From: Neurospora crassa OR74A
Taxonomy: Eukaryota > Ascomycota > Sordariomycetes > Sordariales > Sordariaceae
Assembly: GCF_000182925.2 (NCBI RefSeq)
Contig: NC_026505.1
Coordinates: forward strand, 620,001 to 684,000
DNA: 64,000 nucleotides
Reading direction: 5' to 3'
Each line of letters begins with the position of its first letter. Position 1 is the stretch's first letter. Below, piece by piece: positions 1-13,200 of this stretch. The notes under the pieces are model-generated. The model did no database searches, was not told the origin of the DNA, and saw only the letters and a program-made list of their open reading frames with translations. Both the position numbers and the translations under genes were made by a program.

Positions 1-933
1 TCCCATGGAGGTCCAGCATATCCTGCTTCTCCTTCTGCGTCTGGGTCTTCTGGCAATCCTGCTAATTCTGAGAACGATGCAAGTCTCAGAGGTGGCGGCC
101 TGAACATATTGGAGGAGGGTTCTTAGGAGGACGAGGCTGTTGTCTTGGAGAAGGACGAAGCAACAGGAACACTCCGCAGTGCAAAAGAAGTCCAAGACTT
201 TTGGGATGACGTCCGTCGGCAGTTGAAGATAGATGACGAGGAGATATACGACTCCGAGTCCGACTCCGGCGAAGAAGCCAGAGTCCGGAGAGAGGCCAGA
301 GATGCTGCGGATGATGCGTACCTTGCGTGGTTGAGGGGGGATAGCTCTACCGCCTTCACCATGGACACCTTGAAGCTCTTTATGAGACCCGACAAGGATG
401 CCAACGACAAGAGGCCCGCCCCTCCTCTCCCAATGCCCACGACCCGGGACAACACCGCCGCACTTAGTCCAGCTTCTAAACATGTTCCCGAGCTGATGGC
501 CATTCGCTGCAGAAACTTGTTCCCCCCGAGGAAGTCTGGAAGTAAGTTTGAGGAAGATCCCAGGGACCTTGACCTGAACAGGGAGTTTGAAGAGGAGGCT
601 GTAGCAGCCGCAGCCGCAGCCGCAGCCGCGGTGCAAGTCGAACAGCAGCTGCTTCTTCTCGCCAAAGAGCCACCTACACCACCTGCCACAACACAGTACC
701 ACCACTACTCATGGCCCACAAGTGGAAGAAAGTCACAGGAACCAGGAGGAAACAAGGAGTTGTTGTCCAGGTGTGAGAAGCTTGCAAAGCGAGCCAAGGC
801 GTGGCCTAGTAGACTCTTTTTGTTTTCTGTGAAGAAGGAAGATTTTGATCCCGGGAGGAATCCCTATAAGGAGAGCACAAGTCGTCTAAAGACATTGTTT
901 CGAAGGGTGACGGGTGCAGGAGAGGAGTGGTAG
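1..933 (+). CDS. C-terminal part of an unrecognised acidic protein, cut by the window edge
   Basis: The frame is open from 127 to the TAG at 931-933 (268 residues). Seen: an acidic stretch near 235-290 (DDEEIYDSESDSGEE), a run of nine alanines from GCAGCC repeats near 605-630, and a basic C-terminus (SRLKTLFRRVTGAGEEW). The same frame is also open from 1 to 123 and reads as low-complexity Ser/Gly/Pro protein, but an in-frame TAG lies at 124-126. TTCTTAG at 120-126 has the form of a 3' splice site, so the simplest reading is a last exon starting at 127 whose donor lies left of the window; no GTAAGT-like donor is visible in 1-80. The alternative is a real premature stop. I recognise no domain and cannot assign a function. 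C/G-rich third positions and length argue that it is a real gene. Confidence 0.55.
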
Positions 934-3039
934 CTGCCTTTGTTGGACACCTATGTATTTGGTGTCTGGCGGTTGGTTGCTTGTGGCTGCGGTTTTGGTT
1001 GTTTGGATGTTGAGCTGATGTGGTGGGAAGATGTTGGACGGCTTGGAAAGACGGAAGGGAAAGAGATGTTGAGATGCATTCGTTTGTTCAGACTTTGTTT
1101 GTTACAGCTAGAGGTAGCTTATAGCGGAATTGTTTATCGGAACACCGATGGTAGCGTTAATGTGTAGGTAGGGATCATGAGAAAGATGATTTGGCAGTTC
1201 AAAGATCTAGGTTCAGTCTCGGTGAACCTCGTTCCTTTGATAGTGAATGTCGACGACGGTGAATGTATTGACGTGAAGAGAAGTGGGAGCGGACTGAAGT
1301 ATCGTGCAAACGTAGAGGTAAGACAGTGTGCAATGGTTTGGTCAAACCTGATTATTTCGGGGTTGGGCGGAGCAAATACACCTAGGTGTTGCACTAACAA
1401 AATTATCACTGACTGGATGGCAGCGCCCTGCCCGGGCCACGAGAAAGATAGGTACCTAACAAGCATATGGACAACTACAGATATAGCAGAAGTGATGAAA
1501 AAAAGAGAAAAAAAGAGAAAAAAAGAGAAAAAAGGAAAGGAAAGGAAAGGAAAGGAAAGGGTCGTATGTAAGCTTGGTACCTCTACAGGTAGGTAGCGAA
1601 ACATTGAACCAGCTGGGAACTGTTTTGCCCATAGGTTGATAACATAAGCCTCTTGGATTGGTTTTGGATTGGATTGATGAAAGCGCCACGTGGGACAGCA
1701 ATTGTCACTGCGTGGTACTCAGAAGCTACCTCTATATCTCTACCTCTACCTCTATCTCTACCTCTATCTCTTCCTCTACCTATATGTACCTCTACAAGGT
1801 AAGTACCTAAGTCCATGATATCTGCGGGCGGCATTTGCTAGGTAGACTGACTAAGTACCTCTAGGAAGGTACAGTAGCACCCACACGGACTTCCAAAGTA
1901 CCTCAACCTCAAGGTACCTTACCCTCTAACCTAGAGGAGGTATCTATCAACGGCATCATGCGCAAGGAGGAAAGTGGAACAGCAACACCTAATGGTAAGC
2001 AGGAAGACGGGCTCAAGACGGGCCCAAGACGGGCTCAAGACGGGCTCAAGACGGGATGCCTGCCCTGCCCTGCCCTGCCTGCCTGCCTGCCTGCCCGACC
2101 CGACCTCTATGAACAGCCCATCAGATTACCTACCTACCTACCTCTATGGATGGCCCATTATATTACTTACCTAGGCACCTCTAGGTACCGACCTAATACA
2201 TTACTTAATCTAACATGGAAACACGAACGATCGTCAACTTGAGTCTCCCTCCAGCTCTTTTATCATATCCGTCTGACTACCTCTCTACCTTAGGTATCAT
2301 GGATTTTCAAAGAAAGACGGGGAGGGAAGTCTGGCTGGCGACTTGACGGCAGGACGGGACGTTACTTAGGTACCTCTAGGCAAGGTAGGCAGGTAGGTAC
2401 TTCTGGTTCGTCGGAGTTGGAAATCGGGCTCGCTCAAAATGAAGCAGGTTATTCTGGAGAATAGGCGGCCGAGATCCGGGCAACCAAAGTCTGGCTCAGG
2501 AGCGAGTTGGGTTGGATGCCGGAGTCGGAGCACATCCTCGAACCTCGAGAGCATGATCAACCATATCAAGGCAGAAGTTGAGAAACAACAAAAAAATCTA
2601 TCAAAATTCCCTGCTACCTTAGAAATACCAACTGACCTGATGTTGATAATCTATGTACCTATGTACGGCAGGTACCTCATCCTATACCAGAGCATATTCC
2701 AGTGCCGCAAGCCTTCAACAAACGCACCGCCTCAGCCTTTCTAACCAACAATCCATAAACCACCTCAATCACAACACTTCAACGCAAATGGCCAAATCTC
2801 GTAGCTTTTGTGTTCATTCCCATATGAACAGTCATCATAGCCATAACCCAATCAGCCTTCAAGCCACCACCTTTTTGATCACACAAAATCCCATCCAGCC
2901 CCACGATCAGGTTTCCAGTCTATAAGTAGATGAAAAGAAGAAAAGACGTGCCCGAGTAAATTAGAAAAGAACGCCGAAATTACATGAACAAACAACCTGA
3001 CTATATCATCCCGCGCTTTTCCAGAGACCTTGAATTCCT
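934..3039. other. intergenic spacer, no gene seen
   Basis: This is the shared 3' side of two convergent genes. It holds a purine tract (GAAAA and GGAAA repeats, about 1495-1562), a CTCTACCTCTATCT-type low-complexity tract (about 1730-1800), a short run of ACGGGCTCAAG units (2005-2055) and many copies of the dispersed GGTACCTCTAGG-like word (1850-1930, 2170-2200, 2365-2400). The open frames here are short, overlap on both strands and look like chance. Confidence 0.6.
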
Positions 3040-5014
3040 CTAGACGGCACCGGCGCTGATCATCTTCTTGCGCAGGTAGTTCTTGTAATCCGAGATGCTG
3101 CCCTCCCACTGCTTGATGGTCTTGTTCTCGCACACGAGAATCTGCTTGGCAATCTTGTCCAAAAGTCTGTTTTTTCATTGTGTTAGCATCCAAGTCACAT
3201 GCGGGTAGCAAAGTGGGAACAAAACTAACCTGAAATCGTGAGAAACGACGATAACACCACCGGTGAAAGCGTTGATGGCATCGGCAAGCGAGTCAATGGT
3301 GGGGATATCGAGGCCGTTGGTAGGCTCGTCGAGCAAGAGCATGTTGGGAGACTCGATGGCGAGAAGGGCGAAGACAATACGGGACTTCTGACCATCGGAA
3401 AGAGTACCGATGAGCGAGGTCTGGGCCTCACCGGAGAGACCGTACTTGCCAAGCTGCTGGCGCCAGTACTGGTAGTCCTGAGACTTGTCGGGGTACTTGT
3501 CACGGACGAAGTCGAGAGCCGACTTGGTCAGGTCGAGCTGCTCAGCAGAGTGCTGGGAGTAGAGACCGAGCTTCAAGTGGGTGTGGCGCTGGACGACACC
3601 ATCGGTGGGGGAGAGCTTGCCGGTCATGAGACGGAGCAGGGTGGACTTGCCAACACCGTTGGGGCCGACAAGAGCGGTACGGGAGTCCATGTCGAAACCG
3701 AGATCGATGTGGCGGTACAGGTCGTCCTTGGGGTCGCCAGAGTACGAGAAGGTGACGTTGTCGAACGACAGAACGGGAGGAGGGAGCTTCTCGACATCGG
3801 CGAAGCGGAAGGAGAAGACTCTGTCCTGCTTGACAGGCTGGATGAAGCCGTCGGCCTCCATCTTGTCGAGAATCTTCTGGCGAGACTTGGCCTGACGGAC
3901 CAAGTTGGCGTAGGTACCAGCGCTAGCAATGAACTTCTTGATGTGGGCAATTTCATCCTGCTGCTTCTGGTAGGCCTTCATCTGGTTGGTCTCCTGCTCG
4001 GCGCGGGTCTTGTGGTAAGTGTCGTAGTTACCACCATAGTAGATGAGGGTCTGGAGGCGCATGTCGATCATGCTTGTGCAGACACCGTTGAGGAAATCCT
4101 CGGAGTGAGAAACCAGGACGAGGGTACGGTCCCACTTCTTGAGGTATTCTTCCAGCCACACGCAGGCCTCGAGATCCAAATGGGCAGTAGGGTCGTCGAG
4201 AAGGAGGAGGGTGGGCTTGACGAAGAGGGCCTTGGCGAGGGCGACACGCATACGCCAACCACCGGACATGTCCTTGGTCTTCTTCTGGATGGTCTGCTTG
4301 TTGAAACCGAGACCGGTCAAAATGAGGGAAGCGCGGGTCTCGAAGGTGGAGGGATCCATCTTGTCAATGTGCTGTGATGGCAGAGTTAGTATTGTGAATG
4401 CGCCCAGTTCGGTGTGATCATAGGATTTGGGGGATACATACATCGTAGAGGTCCTCGAGGAGGGGCGAATCGGGGCCCTCTTCCTCAAGAATCTTCTCGG
4501 CGACGCTCTCGAGGCGCGCCAACTCGTTCTTGGCCTCGGTGACGACCCAGTCAAGGGCACCGAGCTCGCTGGGAGGAGCACCCTCGTTGAGAAGGTAGAT
4601 GTCGACGTGCTCGGGAATGGGGTACTCGCGGGCGGCGATGGCCTTGAGAAGGGTGGACTTGCCGCAACCGTTCTCACCCAAAAGACCGTACCTGCGGCCG
4701 AGGGTAAGCTCGAGAGTGGCATCCTTGATCAGGACGCGGCCGTGGAAGACGAGGGAGACGGAGGTGATCTTGACGTCCTTGGAAGCCTTGGTAGAGGCCA
4801 AGACACCGGTGGTGACACGATCCGAGAGACCGTGCTTGTCCATCTGTTGGGCGAGGCGCTTGACCTCGTCCATCTGCTCGCTCTTGGTAGCGGGCTCATC
4901 CGAGACGACGGGCTTGCCAAAAGCATCGAGCTCGACTTCCTTGGCGGCCTTGCCCTTGTTGGCCTTGGCGGCCTTCTCGGCGAGGCGCTTCTGCTTGGAG
5001 GCGGAGGGCGGCAT
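3040..5014 (-). CDS. arb1: ABC-F ATPase ARB1 (ribosome biogenesis)
   Basis: Three exons on the minus strand: 5014-4442, 4371-3230 and 3166-3040. The introns are 4441-4372 (70 nt, GTATGT...CACAG) and 3229-3167 (63 nt, GTTAGT...GCTAAC...AACAG). Spliced length is 613 residues, against about 610 for yeast Arb1. There is no membrane segment. NBD1 has Walker [10 protein letters not shown] at 113-121, signature [12 protein letters not shown] from 226 and Walker B LLLLDD at 246-251. NBD2 has Walker [10 protein letters not shown] at 427-435, signature LSDGQKSR from 515 and LLLDEP at 536-541. The linker segment [20 protein letters not shown] is nearly identical to yeast Arb1 as I recall it. The family is an essential soluble ATPase that shuttles between nucleus and cytoplasm and works in 40S and 60S maturation. 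Odd point: NBD1 has Asp (D251) where Walker B usually carries catalytic Glu. The start is the first ATG of the Lys/Ala-rich N-terminus. Confidence 0.95.
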
Positions 5015-8000
5015 CTTGAGTGATGATTCTGTGGTTGATTTGGTTTGGTGGAGTTGTGTTGGTGACGATGCACAAACACGAAGGGATACCTTTGGGGGGG
5101 GGTTGAAAAAAAAGAAGGTGTCGAAAGAATCTAGTTCTCTCTAAACAGAATCACCAAACAAATAGTGATGGAGACTGGAGGGAGTGGTGGGCGGACTAAG
5201 AAGGAATCCGATCGAAAACACACACACTCTGGACAGACAGACGAAAAAACCGACCGTCGAGCACACAAGGGGAAGTGGAAAGGAAAAAAGAGAGCAAGCA
5301 AGACGGGGACAGTCAAAGTCAAATGTCGGGTTCGGTCGAAGGCAAAGAATGATTGGGGGTCCAGTACACGTTCTTGGCTTGCGATTTTGCTTGTACCCAA
5401 CCAGGCCTGCCAGGGCAGAAGAGGTGGGGGGGGCGATTGCACTGTCACTGCCAAAACTTCAAAGCGGCGGGGCGGGCGACAAGGACTCGAGCCTCCCTCC
5501 GTCCTTCACTCACAGTGGCTCTGCCAGGGACCTAGAGTATGGTGGGGCTTTGAATTTTCACAAATTCTCTGATAACGATTTGCTGATACTGCCCGCCAAA
5601 AGCCATCTGATAAGGAACCAGCCTTGGCAAGGAATTACCAGACCTCCCGTCTACATACACTAAAGGTAGGTAGCGGTCAGGCCACAAGGCAACAACGGCT
5701 GGCTTATCGTCTGCTTATCGGTTGGTCAGCGCTCCAACGAAACGATGCATTCGACAACTTTTTGGAATCTTTTTTTTTTGTTCAACTCTGGCCCGAGTGC
5801 TGGCTTGGCTAGACCCTCAAAAAGAACAATGGCAAAGATGAAAGACGATTCACTATGCGATTTGTGAGAAAATATCCATCCCTCCGTCCGTCCTCACCGT
5901 CTTGCTCTGCCACATCCGTTTCAGCTCGTTCATGCACACAATCCAGCAAACACTTTTCCATCAGCGACTTGCACTTGTCGAATTGCTACACGTGTTGGGG
6001 CAGACGCTCGTTCTCGGTTGACGTCACAATCCACCCCCCACCGCTGCATGTGCCACTGTTTGCATCGCTTACCTCATCAACTCTTTGGGTGGCTGAACCG
6101 ACTGTTGAGCTTTGGTCGGAGTTCGTTGCTCACAGCAGCACGTGGTTTGGCCATTTGCATTCAGTATCAGGTACAGTCATTGTGAATCACGCAGAAACAT
6201 GCCAGGGAGCCCAAGTCATTTCAGTTCAGTGCCTGTCATCACCGACACTTTTGTAAATCTTTGTATCGTCGATGGGACACCACGGTGGTTTTCATAGTAC
6301 ATGTTGCCCATCCGCAGGGTTATGTTTGGTGCCTTGGTGTGACGCTTGGTCGGAATGCAGAGCTGGATGGACCCTGAGGCCTGAGCAGACCTCGACGCCT
6401 CGAGACTCAGACGCGTTGCCACTCTGGAGGAGTGTGAATTCGATTCTTCTGGTGTCCTTGCTTTTCCTCCTCTTTATCCCCGAAGGGCAGGGAGACCCTG
6501 AATTACCGTCTCGCATGCAATTTCAGGCGGGCCCGAGTCTTTGCGGTACTGGACTTACGGCATCCGAAAGAGACCCACAATTCCCGCTCAGGTCCCGGGC
6601 CCAGCTCCGGCTCCGGGTCTAGCTCCAGTTCCGACTTCCATCAACCGAGATCCCAACCCGCCCTACCTAACCCAACCCTGAAGTACAAGGAAGACCTACC
6701 GTCTATCCGATGCTGGACCCCCAAACCAAAACCTGAATCCAAATCGGTCAGATCGGATCAGATTGCGCAACGGTAAAGATGATAACACTTCATGCCCCCG
6801 GGCATCTTACACATCATAAACACTCACTCCAATTGGCAAGTGATGTAGCTACTACCTATTTATATTCCAGTTGAGCGTTTGGGCAGGAGCTTCTGGCAAT
6901 CGCTACGGAGTGAAGGGGAATCAGTGTGGTGAGATATACGTATATGTTTTCAGTTAACTTGGTTGATGATTTTCTCGAAATGGTGTTCATGACTTCCGTG
7001 GAAAGCATCCCTCAAAACAGACGTGTTCGCCGGAAATAAGGCTTTGTCCTCAATCGCTATGTCTTCATGTTTCTCCTTTGACTTCTTCCTTTCCTTCCCC
7101 CGGCGAGTTCTAGAAGGCCTGTTTATCACACATTTCAACTTCCTGATACTAGAGACATATACGAAAGTAGAGGTACCCTTTTTCTCCCATTGGGGATGGT
7201 GGTGGCTTGAGATGCGCACCTTTGAGTAAATTTTCTCGACTTCCACACTTGCTTCATGCTGTCTTGGTGTCATGCCTGCTGGTCTCATCTTGCTCGCTTG
7301 CTTTTGAGCTTGTCCTGCCCTGCCCTGCCTGTGCAATGTACATCTAGAGCCTGCCTGGCTTACGTGCCTTATTCGGTGCGTTCTACGTGGCCTTGGCTTG
7401 AACAACCTTCAAGGTTGCCTGTCCGCCGTGTCAGGCGATCGATCCGGCTCATCTCTTTGTCCCGTCCGCTGTGTTGGCGTCTCAGGGCAGGCAGGCAGGG
7501 TACTTATTTGTTCAAAATAGGATTCTTGATGGTGCTGTTATTCAAGTTCCGTCCGTTTCGAACACGAGGTTTACAGCGGGCAGTCACAGTCTCTAGGTAC
7601 CGGTGTACGTGCAATCGTTTCAGGAAATCCCGCGTGGGAGTCGTGGGTTCGTAGTTGACAAAGTGAAACATGCTGAACCATTTAACTCAGGTTATGTGAT
7701 CTGATCTGGAACATGGAGTCCTCGTGCTTGCTGCGAACACTGCAGTTTGGGTCTGCACTGCCGGCGGCCGGCAATTCCCGGCAGGCAATGATGGTCTACT
7801 GCATACAATTTCATTGGTTATCAATGAGCTGATAAGGTACGTACCTCTGCGCACGTACCACTCAGTGAGCTCTGCTGGTACCTAGCGGCAAGAGGAAAAG
7901 AAGGCGGCTATCGAATTTTGAATTCTGATTGATTTTCTCGACCGGCGGGCGAACGTAAGTAGGCAGGGCAGGGTAAGCCAGCCAACAACAGGGTAGGCGG

Positions 8001-10262
8001 CAGGGCGGTCTGCACGACATTCGAGAGAACTTAACAAGATTTTCAGCTGCTGCCCTGGCATCATAACTAATTGTTTATATCCTCTCGTCTTTCCTGAAGG
8101 ATGGATATATCAATTCAGAGCTCAAAAGAATAGAGGAAACTGTGTCGGAAACAAGGAAGTGAAAGGCAAGATGGATACACCTAGTGCGAGGTTGGAACAA
8201 CATGGGCGATGTGGCCCTCGGGCTTTTTCTCCAGGCCCCAGAATCATTGAAGTCCCGTTGCAGGGGTACGTACCGTACCGCCCGCCTCAGCCGGTCGCGT
8301 TCCGCGCGTGCACCCCGTCCGTTCTTTCGATCGCGCCAAGGCTGGAGATTTTTCGAAGAAGCATGATGGAAAAATTCTGGTAAAAAATCGACATTGGGGG
8401 TTTGTGATGCCAAAATATCGAACATTGCCTCTCTACAGTCATGGTCAAGGGGGGTGGATCTTCATGTAACGAAAAGATAGGTTTGGCAAGTTTTGATAGT
8501 TGGGCGTTGACTGTGTTTTTCTATTTCGCGGGCTGGCGTGGCACTTCGGCAGTTCTCGTCCTCAACATGAATGGAGTGGTTCAGATGAGAAAATCGTGCC
8601 TTGGCTTGGCGTTGTTTTTCAGCTATGACTCTGAACCGGACACAGCCCGAGCGACCGGGAGATGAAACATCATATGTACGCGTTCAGCTTGTATTATCTC
8701 CAGATTGATGTTATAGTAAGAATACTCGAATACCAAGGAGTATACGTTTCGCGGCGCAAAAAGTGAGCCAAGCGACAATGCCAGCTATTCACCACATGGT
8801 GATGATGCTCAAAGTATCATCCCGTGATGGTTCTGTCCAACTCAAAGCCTCGGGTAACAGGCGGACAGGCCAAAAAACAGACGCGGGCCTAACAGGACAG
8901 GGACCAAGTCGGTGGGTCTAGCGCGGTGGGCTGACGTCTTTCGCGGAGCGCAGAGTTGCAGGGCACAGGGCAGTAGGGCACAGGGCAGGTGCGTGCAGCG
9001 GGTCGTGGAGGTACAAGGCCAATCAGAAGCCGGGAAATGGATCTGCTGCAACGGGAATGGGATGCATCCAATGCGGTGCTGGACTGGGGTGGGCAGACTG
9101 GGCCTCTTTCCCCCCCCAGTGATGGATGGATCGCTCATCCTTCACGAGAGGCAACTGGAAGACCAGCAGCAGCGCGGCCTTACGAAAGGGGCACGTCTCC
9201 GGTGAGAGAGAGAGAGAGAAAGAGAGAGGGAGAGAAAAAGTGTGAAGAGTCTGCATTTCCACAGACACGCACACAACGGCAGATAGACCCCCCCAAAAAA
9301 GAGCAAGTACCTGTAGATGTGGCCATCAGCCGGAATAGAACGGACCAGCCGGGCAACCATCATGGTCAAGGCTGTCAACAACAACTGACCATCGCGAAGT
9401 ACCTCTTGCCATATCGCGCTATCACCACGACTCCCAACACCATCACACCGTTCCTGTCCGGGTCTCCATCGGCCATTTCTCCTCTTCCGTGCTGTGTCAT
9501 CTCAACCACCTTACAATCTGGCTTCCATCCAGACTCGCTCCCCCCGTCATCCGACGATCCCACATCACCACCACCACCACCACAACCACCACCATCACAG
9601 CGATTACTTGCTGCCCATCAGACCCAGTCACCATCTAGTAGTGTTTCAGCTGTCATTGCGACTTTTGGACGATTGCTCCCAATCTTTCCCGTGACGAATG
9701 CAGTTACTGCCTGGCGACAACTGCGTTGCGACAGCTTTAGTTTCCGAATAGCTTCTGCCCCTCCAGCTTGTCATCTCGGGTTGCCGCCATTCTGTCCGAT
9801 CCGCACAACAACCGCTTGTAGCAGCCAAACCACCACCACCGCCACCCGACCGATCAGCCGCAACGGCCAAGACAAAGTCATTGATTCCGACCCCGAATCG
9901 ACCGAATTCTAGAGCAGCGCAGTCGAGACGCATCAAAACTACCTCTACAAATGCACTAGAGCATAACAGAGCAAGCTCGCCGCTCTTCGTTGCGCCGCGC
10001 CCACTTTGTTTGGATCGCGCCCAAGTACAAGCAAGGCAGTGGAAATAGGGACTCGCCGGCAACCGTCTCGTCCGATGGGATACCGATAACACGTAGAGAT
10101 TAGGTATACAAGCAAGCTAGAGACGGAGACAGAGTCAGAGACAGAGACAGAAAAAAGAACGAGACCTTGTTGTATTGACACTATACATTGTACGTTTGGA
10201 CTGGAAATTGAGGGGGGACCGGTACACGGTAGACACCAGACACCAGACAGACAGCAGCCGGC
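5015..10262. other. long intergenic region between divergent ARB1 and INO80
   Basis: No convincing coding exon. It should contain the promoters and 5' leaders of both divergent genes. The part next to INO80 (about 9200-10260) is rich in CCA, CAA and GACAGA words, and its longest frame (8989-9912) has no recognisable domain and ends 350 nt before the INO80 start; I read it as leader or chance. A GA-rich tract lies at 9201-9240. Dispersed GGTACCT/TCTAGGTACC words occur at 5665, 7593, 7838 and 7879. Confidence 0.5.
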
Positions 10263-13200
10263 ATGGACCACTTCTCGACAGTGCTGCAGCGACCTCCTCA
10301 TTTTGACGAGGATGGAACAGAAGGGAGAGGAGATCGAGGAAACGGCGCCGGTCCAGGTCCAGCACCACCACCACCACCACCACGCGGAGGTCTGCGCGAC
10401 ATTCTCAACCCAGTGAGCAGCAACAGCGCCGTACAATCCCAAGCAGCAGCAGCAGCACCACCACCACCACCAGCAGTAGCGTCATCATCGCTCCATGGAA
10501 TTGCAGCATCAGTGCCGCCGCCCTCGTCGACAAATTCCATGCGCGCGACGCCGCATAGCTCGTCCTCGTTCAATTTACGATCGCCGACGCGGGAACCGTC
10601 GGAATACCGTCATCCACTTTCCTCTCTGGCGACTCCAGCACCCTTTGCGGCCTCGCCTCCCACATCCATTGCCAACGCCAACAACACCAACAACAACAAC
10701 GCGCTAGGTGCCGCCGGCAGTCTGAGCAGTCAACCACCACCACCACCACCCACGGGTCCGCGCTCAATTCTTAATCCTCCAACACCAAGCCAACAACATC
10801 AACAACAACACCACCATCCCAATCCCTTTGTCGCAGCATCCGCACCCTCGCTGCCGCCGCCGCCGTCCTCGTTGCAAGCTCCACCTGCCATTACACCCAT
10901 CGCCGGCCTATCAGCTCCGGCCCCGGCATCGGGTTCGCTGCCTCTGTCAGCAGGAGGCATCGGAAACTCCATCACGGTCTCGTCCAGCTCCCAACCGCCA
11001 GCCCGAGCATCGCAACTGCACGCGCCGTCGGCCTACTATTCGCCGGCAGAATCGTTCCGCGATCGGGATTCGTCAGTACGCGAAAAATCATCGACAGGCG
11101 GCAGCTTTTACGACCCAACCGCCGAGGCCAGCAACGGCATTAGTGGCTCGAGTCCACGAAAAGATCGAGATCGCGACCGTGATCACCGGGGTACAACAAG
11201 GGAATCACAGCGCCGCAGTGTTTCGGGCCATTCCGACACGGGCTCCTCCTGGCGAAACGCGACCCAGACTTCCGCCAGCAACAAGGTAAGCCAAGATCCA
11301 TCCATCCATTCACTACGGCAAATGGAATCCACCGAATCAGCACACTAGCAATCACCACCACAAGCCTCAACAGTCATTGAACCACCAAACCACCACACTG
11401 CAATACGCACACAACACACACCTGCCTGAGTCGAGTGGCCATGACAAACTTTCTGGTCCCAACACCACAACCCCGTCACGTCGTCCTTTATTCACCGCCC
11501 GCCATTCCCGTTCCCTTTCCTTTCTTTCAACACCACCATCCACACATCACCAACTTCATCCCTCCCCTTAATCCCGTAATTACATTCACCCCTTCACCCG
11601 CCCTGCCCCCAAGGTTCTCAATGCAGTAGTGGCCAAAAACAAGTCAGCCCTGCATAACCTTGGCCGCTGGGTGATGGTCCAAAATTTACAAAAGTGCACG
11701 CCGCCACCACCACAACAACAATCACCACCGCTTAAATACTACTCTTCTTCGGCTGCACCATCCCTTGCCAAGCACTGCTGCTGGCATGTTTAATTGTTTC
11801 ACATTCACTGACCAAACCTTTCTCTTCCTGCCATCATTAGACCCGCGATCCGTACAACTATTCCCCGTCCTCGGCCGATTATTATAACACCAGGAAAAAG
11901 GAAAACTACCCGGTCGATAATACGACGTCTTCATCGATTGCAGCTCCGTCCAACTTTACTGTTGCGACGCGTAGTCCTGTAGCCGCGCTTTCCCATCCGG
12001 CGTCCATAGCTGCACCAGCTAGTGTCGGCAGTCTCACCGGATCCATCAGCCCCAGGCTTTCACTCAGACCACCAAGCATGGCCTCTCCCACGATACGAAG
12101 CGCCGTCTTAGCTAATCCCACAAACGGCACAACTTCCACCGCACTACCGGCTCTAGGCAGGAACGATTCGCCACCTTCCAAGATGTCTCCCGGTACATCA
12201 ACCGTAAGCTCTTTCGCTCTTCGTCCCCATGTACCAATCGGCAATGTCCATCCTCCCTCCCTTTGTCCTCCCCCTTCTTTCACGTAACCCTGTCGCTGAC
12301 AGCAATTTTTGCTTCTAGAACCCTAGCCGTGCCGCTGGTGTCATGTCCTTTTCCAATATTCTCTCGAGCTCCGAGCCCGTTCCTAGACCCCGTGCGACTT
12401 CACCCAACAACCCGGATGATGACGACGACGTTCCCATGAAGGTCGAGCGCGCCGACTCATCCGAGAAGGTCGTCAAGGAGAAGAAGGAGAGGAAACCGCG
12501 CCAGCCCAAGCAACCACGCATCTCTGACATCAGGCACTCCGAGTCCACCCCCAAAGGGCGACGAGGGTCGACCAAGCAAGAGAGTCCACTGCCCAACATT
12601 CGCATTCCGGCCAAGAGAATGGCCAACGGTGCTCCCAAGCAACAAAAGACATTCTCGGCGGAGAATGAGGAGAAGATCAGGAAAGCGATGGATCGAATCG
12701 AAACACGAGAGCTTCCCCACGAGGACGAATTCGAAGAGGAGTTGCGCTTGTGGAGAGAGCGACGCGAGTACAAGAGGCAACAGATGAACCAACGCGACCT
12801 TCGCCAGCGTCGACAGAGGAGAGCCGACTACACCGAAGTCGAAGCCCAGAAGCTCAAGCTTCATGCCGATTTTGGCAAGCGTCGATATGACGACCTTAAT
12901 TACGATGATGCGTTGCAGGAGGTTCGGGAGCGCGAGCTCTTTGCCGAGAAGGAGCGCAAGAAGGACATGCAGCGTAAGAGGCGGCGCGAGAAGTCCATGG
13001 CCACTACCATGGAGGCAAAGGCAGCCGCGTTGGCCAGGGCCTCTGCAGCGCAGGATGAAGCCGAAAGACAGAAATACATGCGCGAAGCAGAACGGGCGAA
13101 CAAGAAGGTTCAACAGACCCGCCTCATTTTGCAGAAGGGCATCAAGGGCCCGTCGCGGAACACCGGTCCCATTGAGCCGAACCTGGAAGGCGGTACTATG

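Noticed and set aside
3238-4377. Long plus-strand frame opposite ARB1
   Set aside because: It mirrors the codon bias of ARB1, has no domain and crosses no intron logically; the minus strand has a complete ABC-F protein.
8989-9912. 307-codon frame upstream of INO80
   Set aside because: Low-complexity Ser/Thr/Pro reading of CCA-rich DNA with no domain; more likely leader or spacer.
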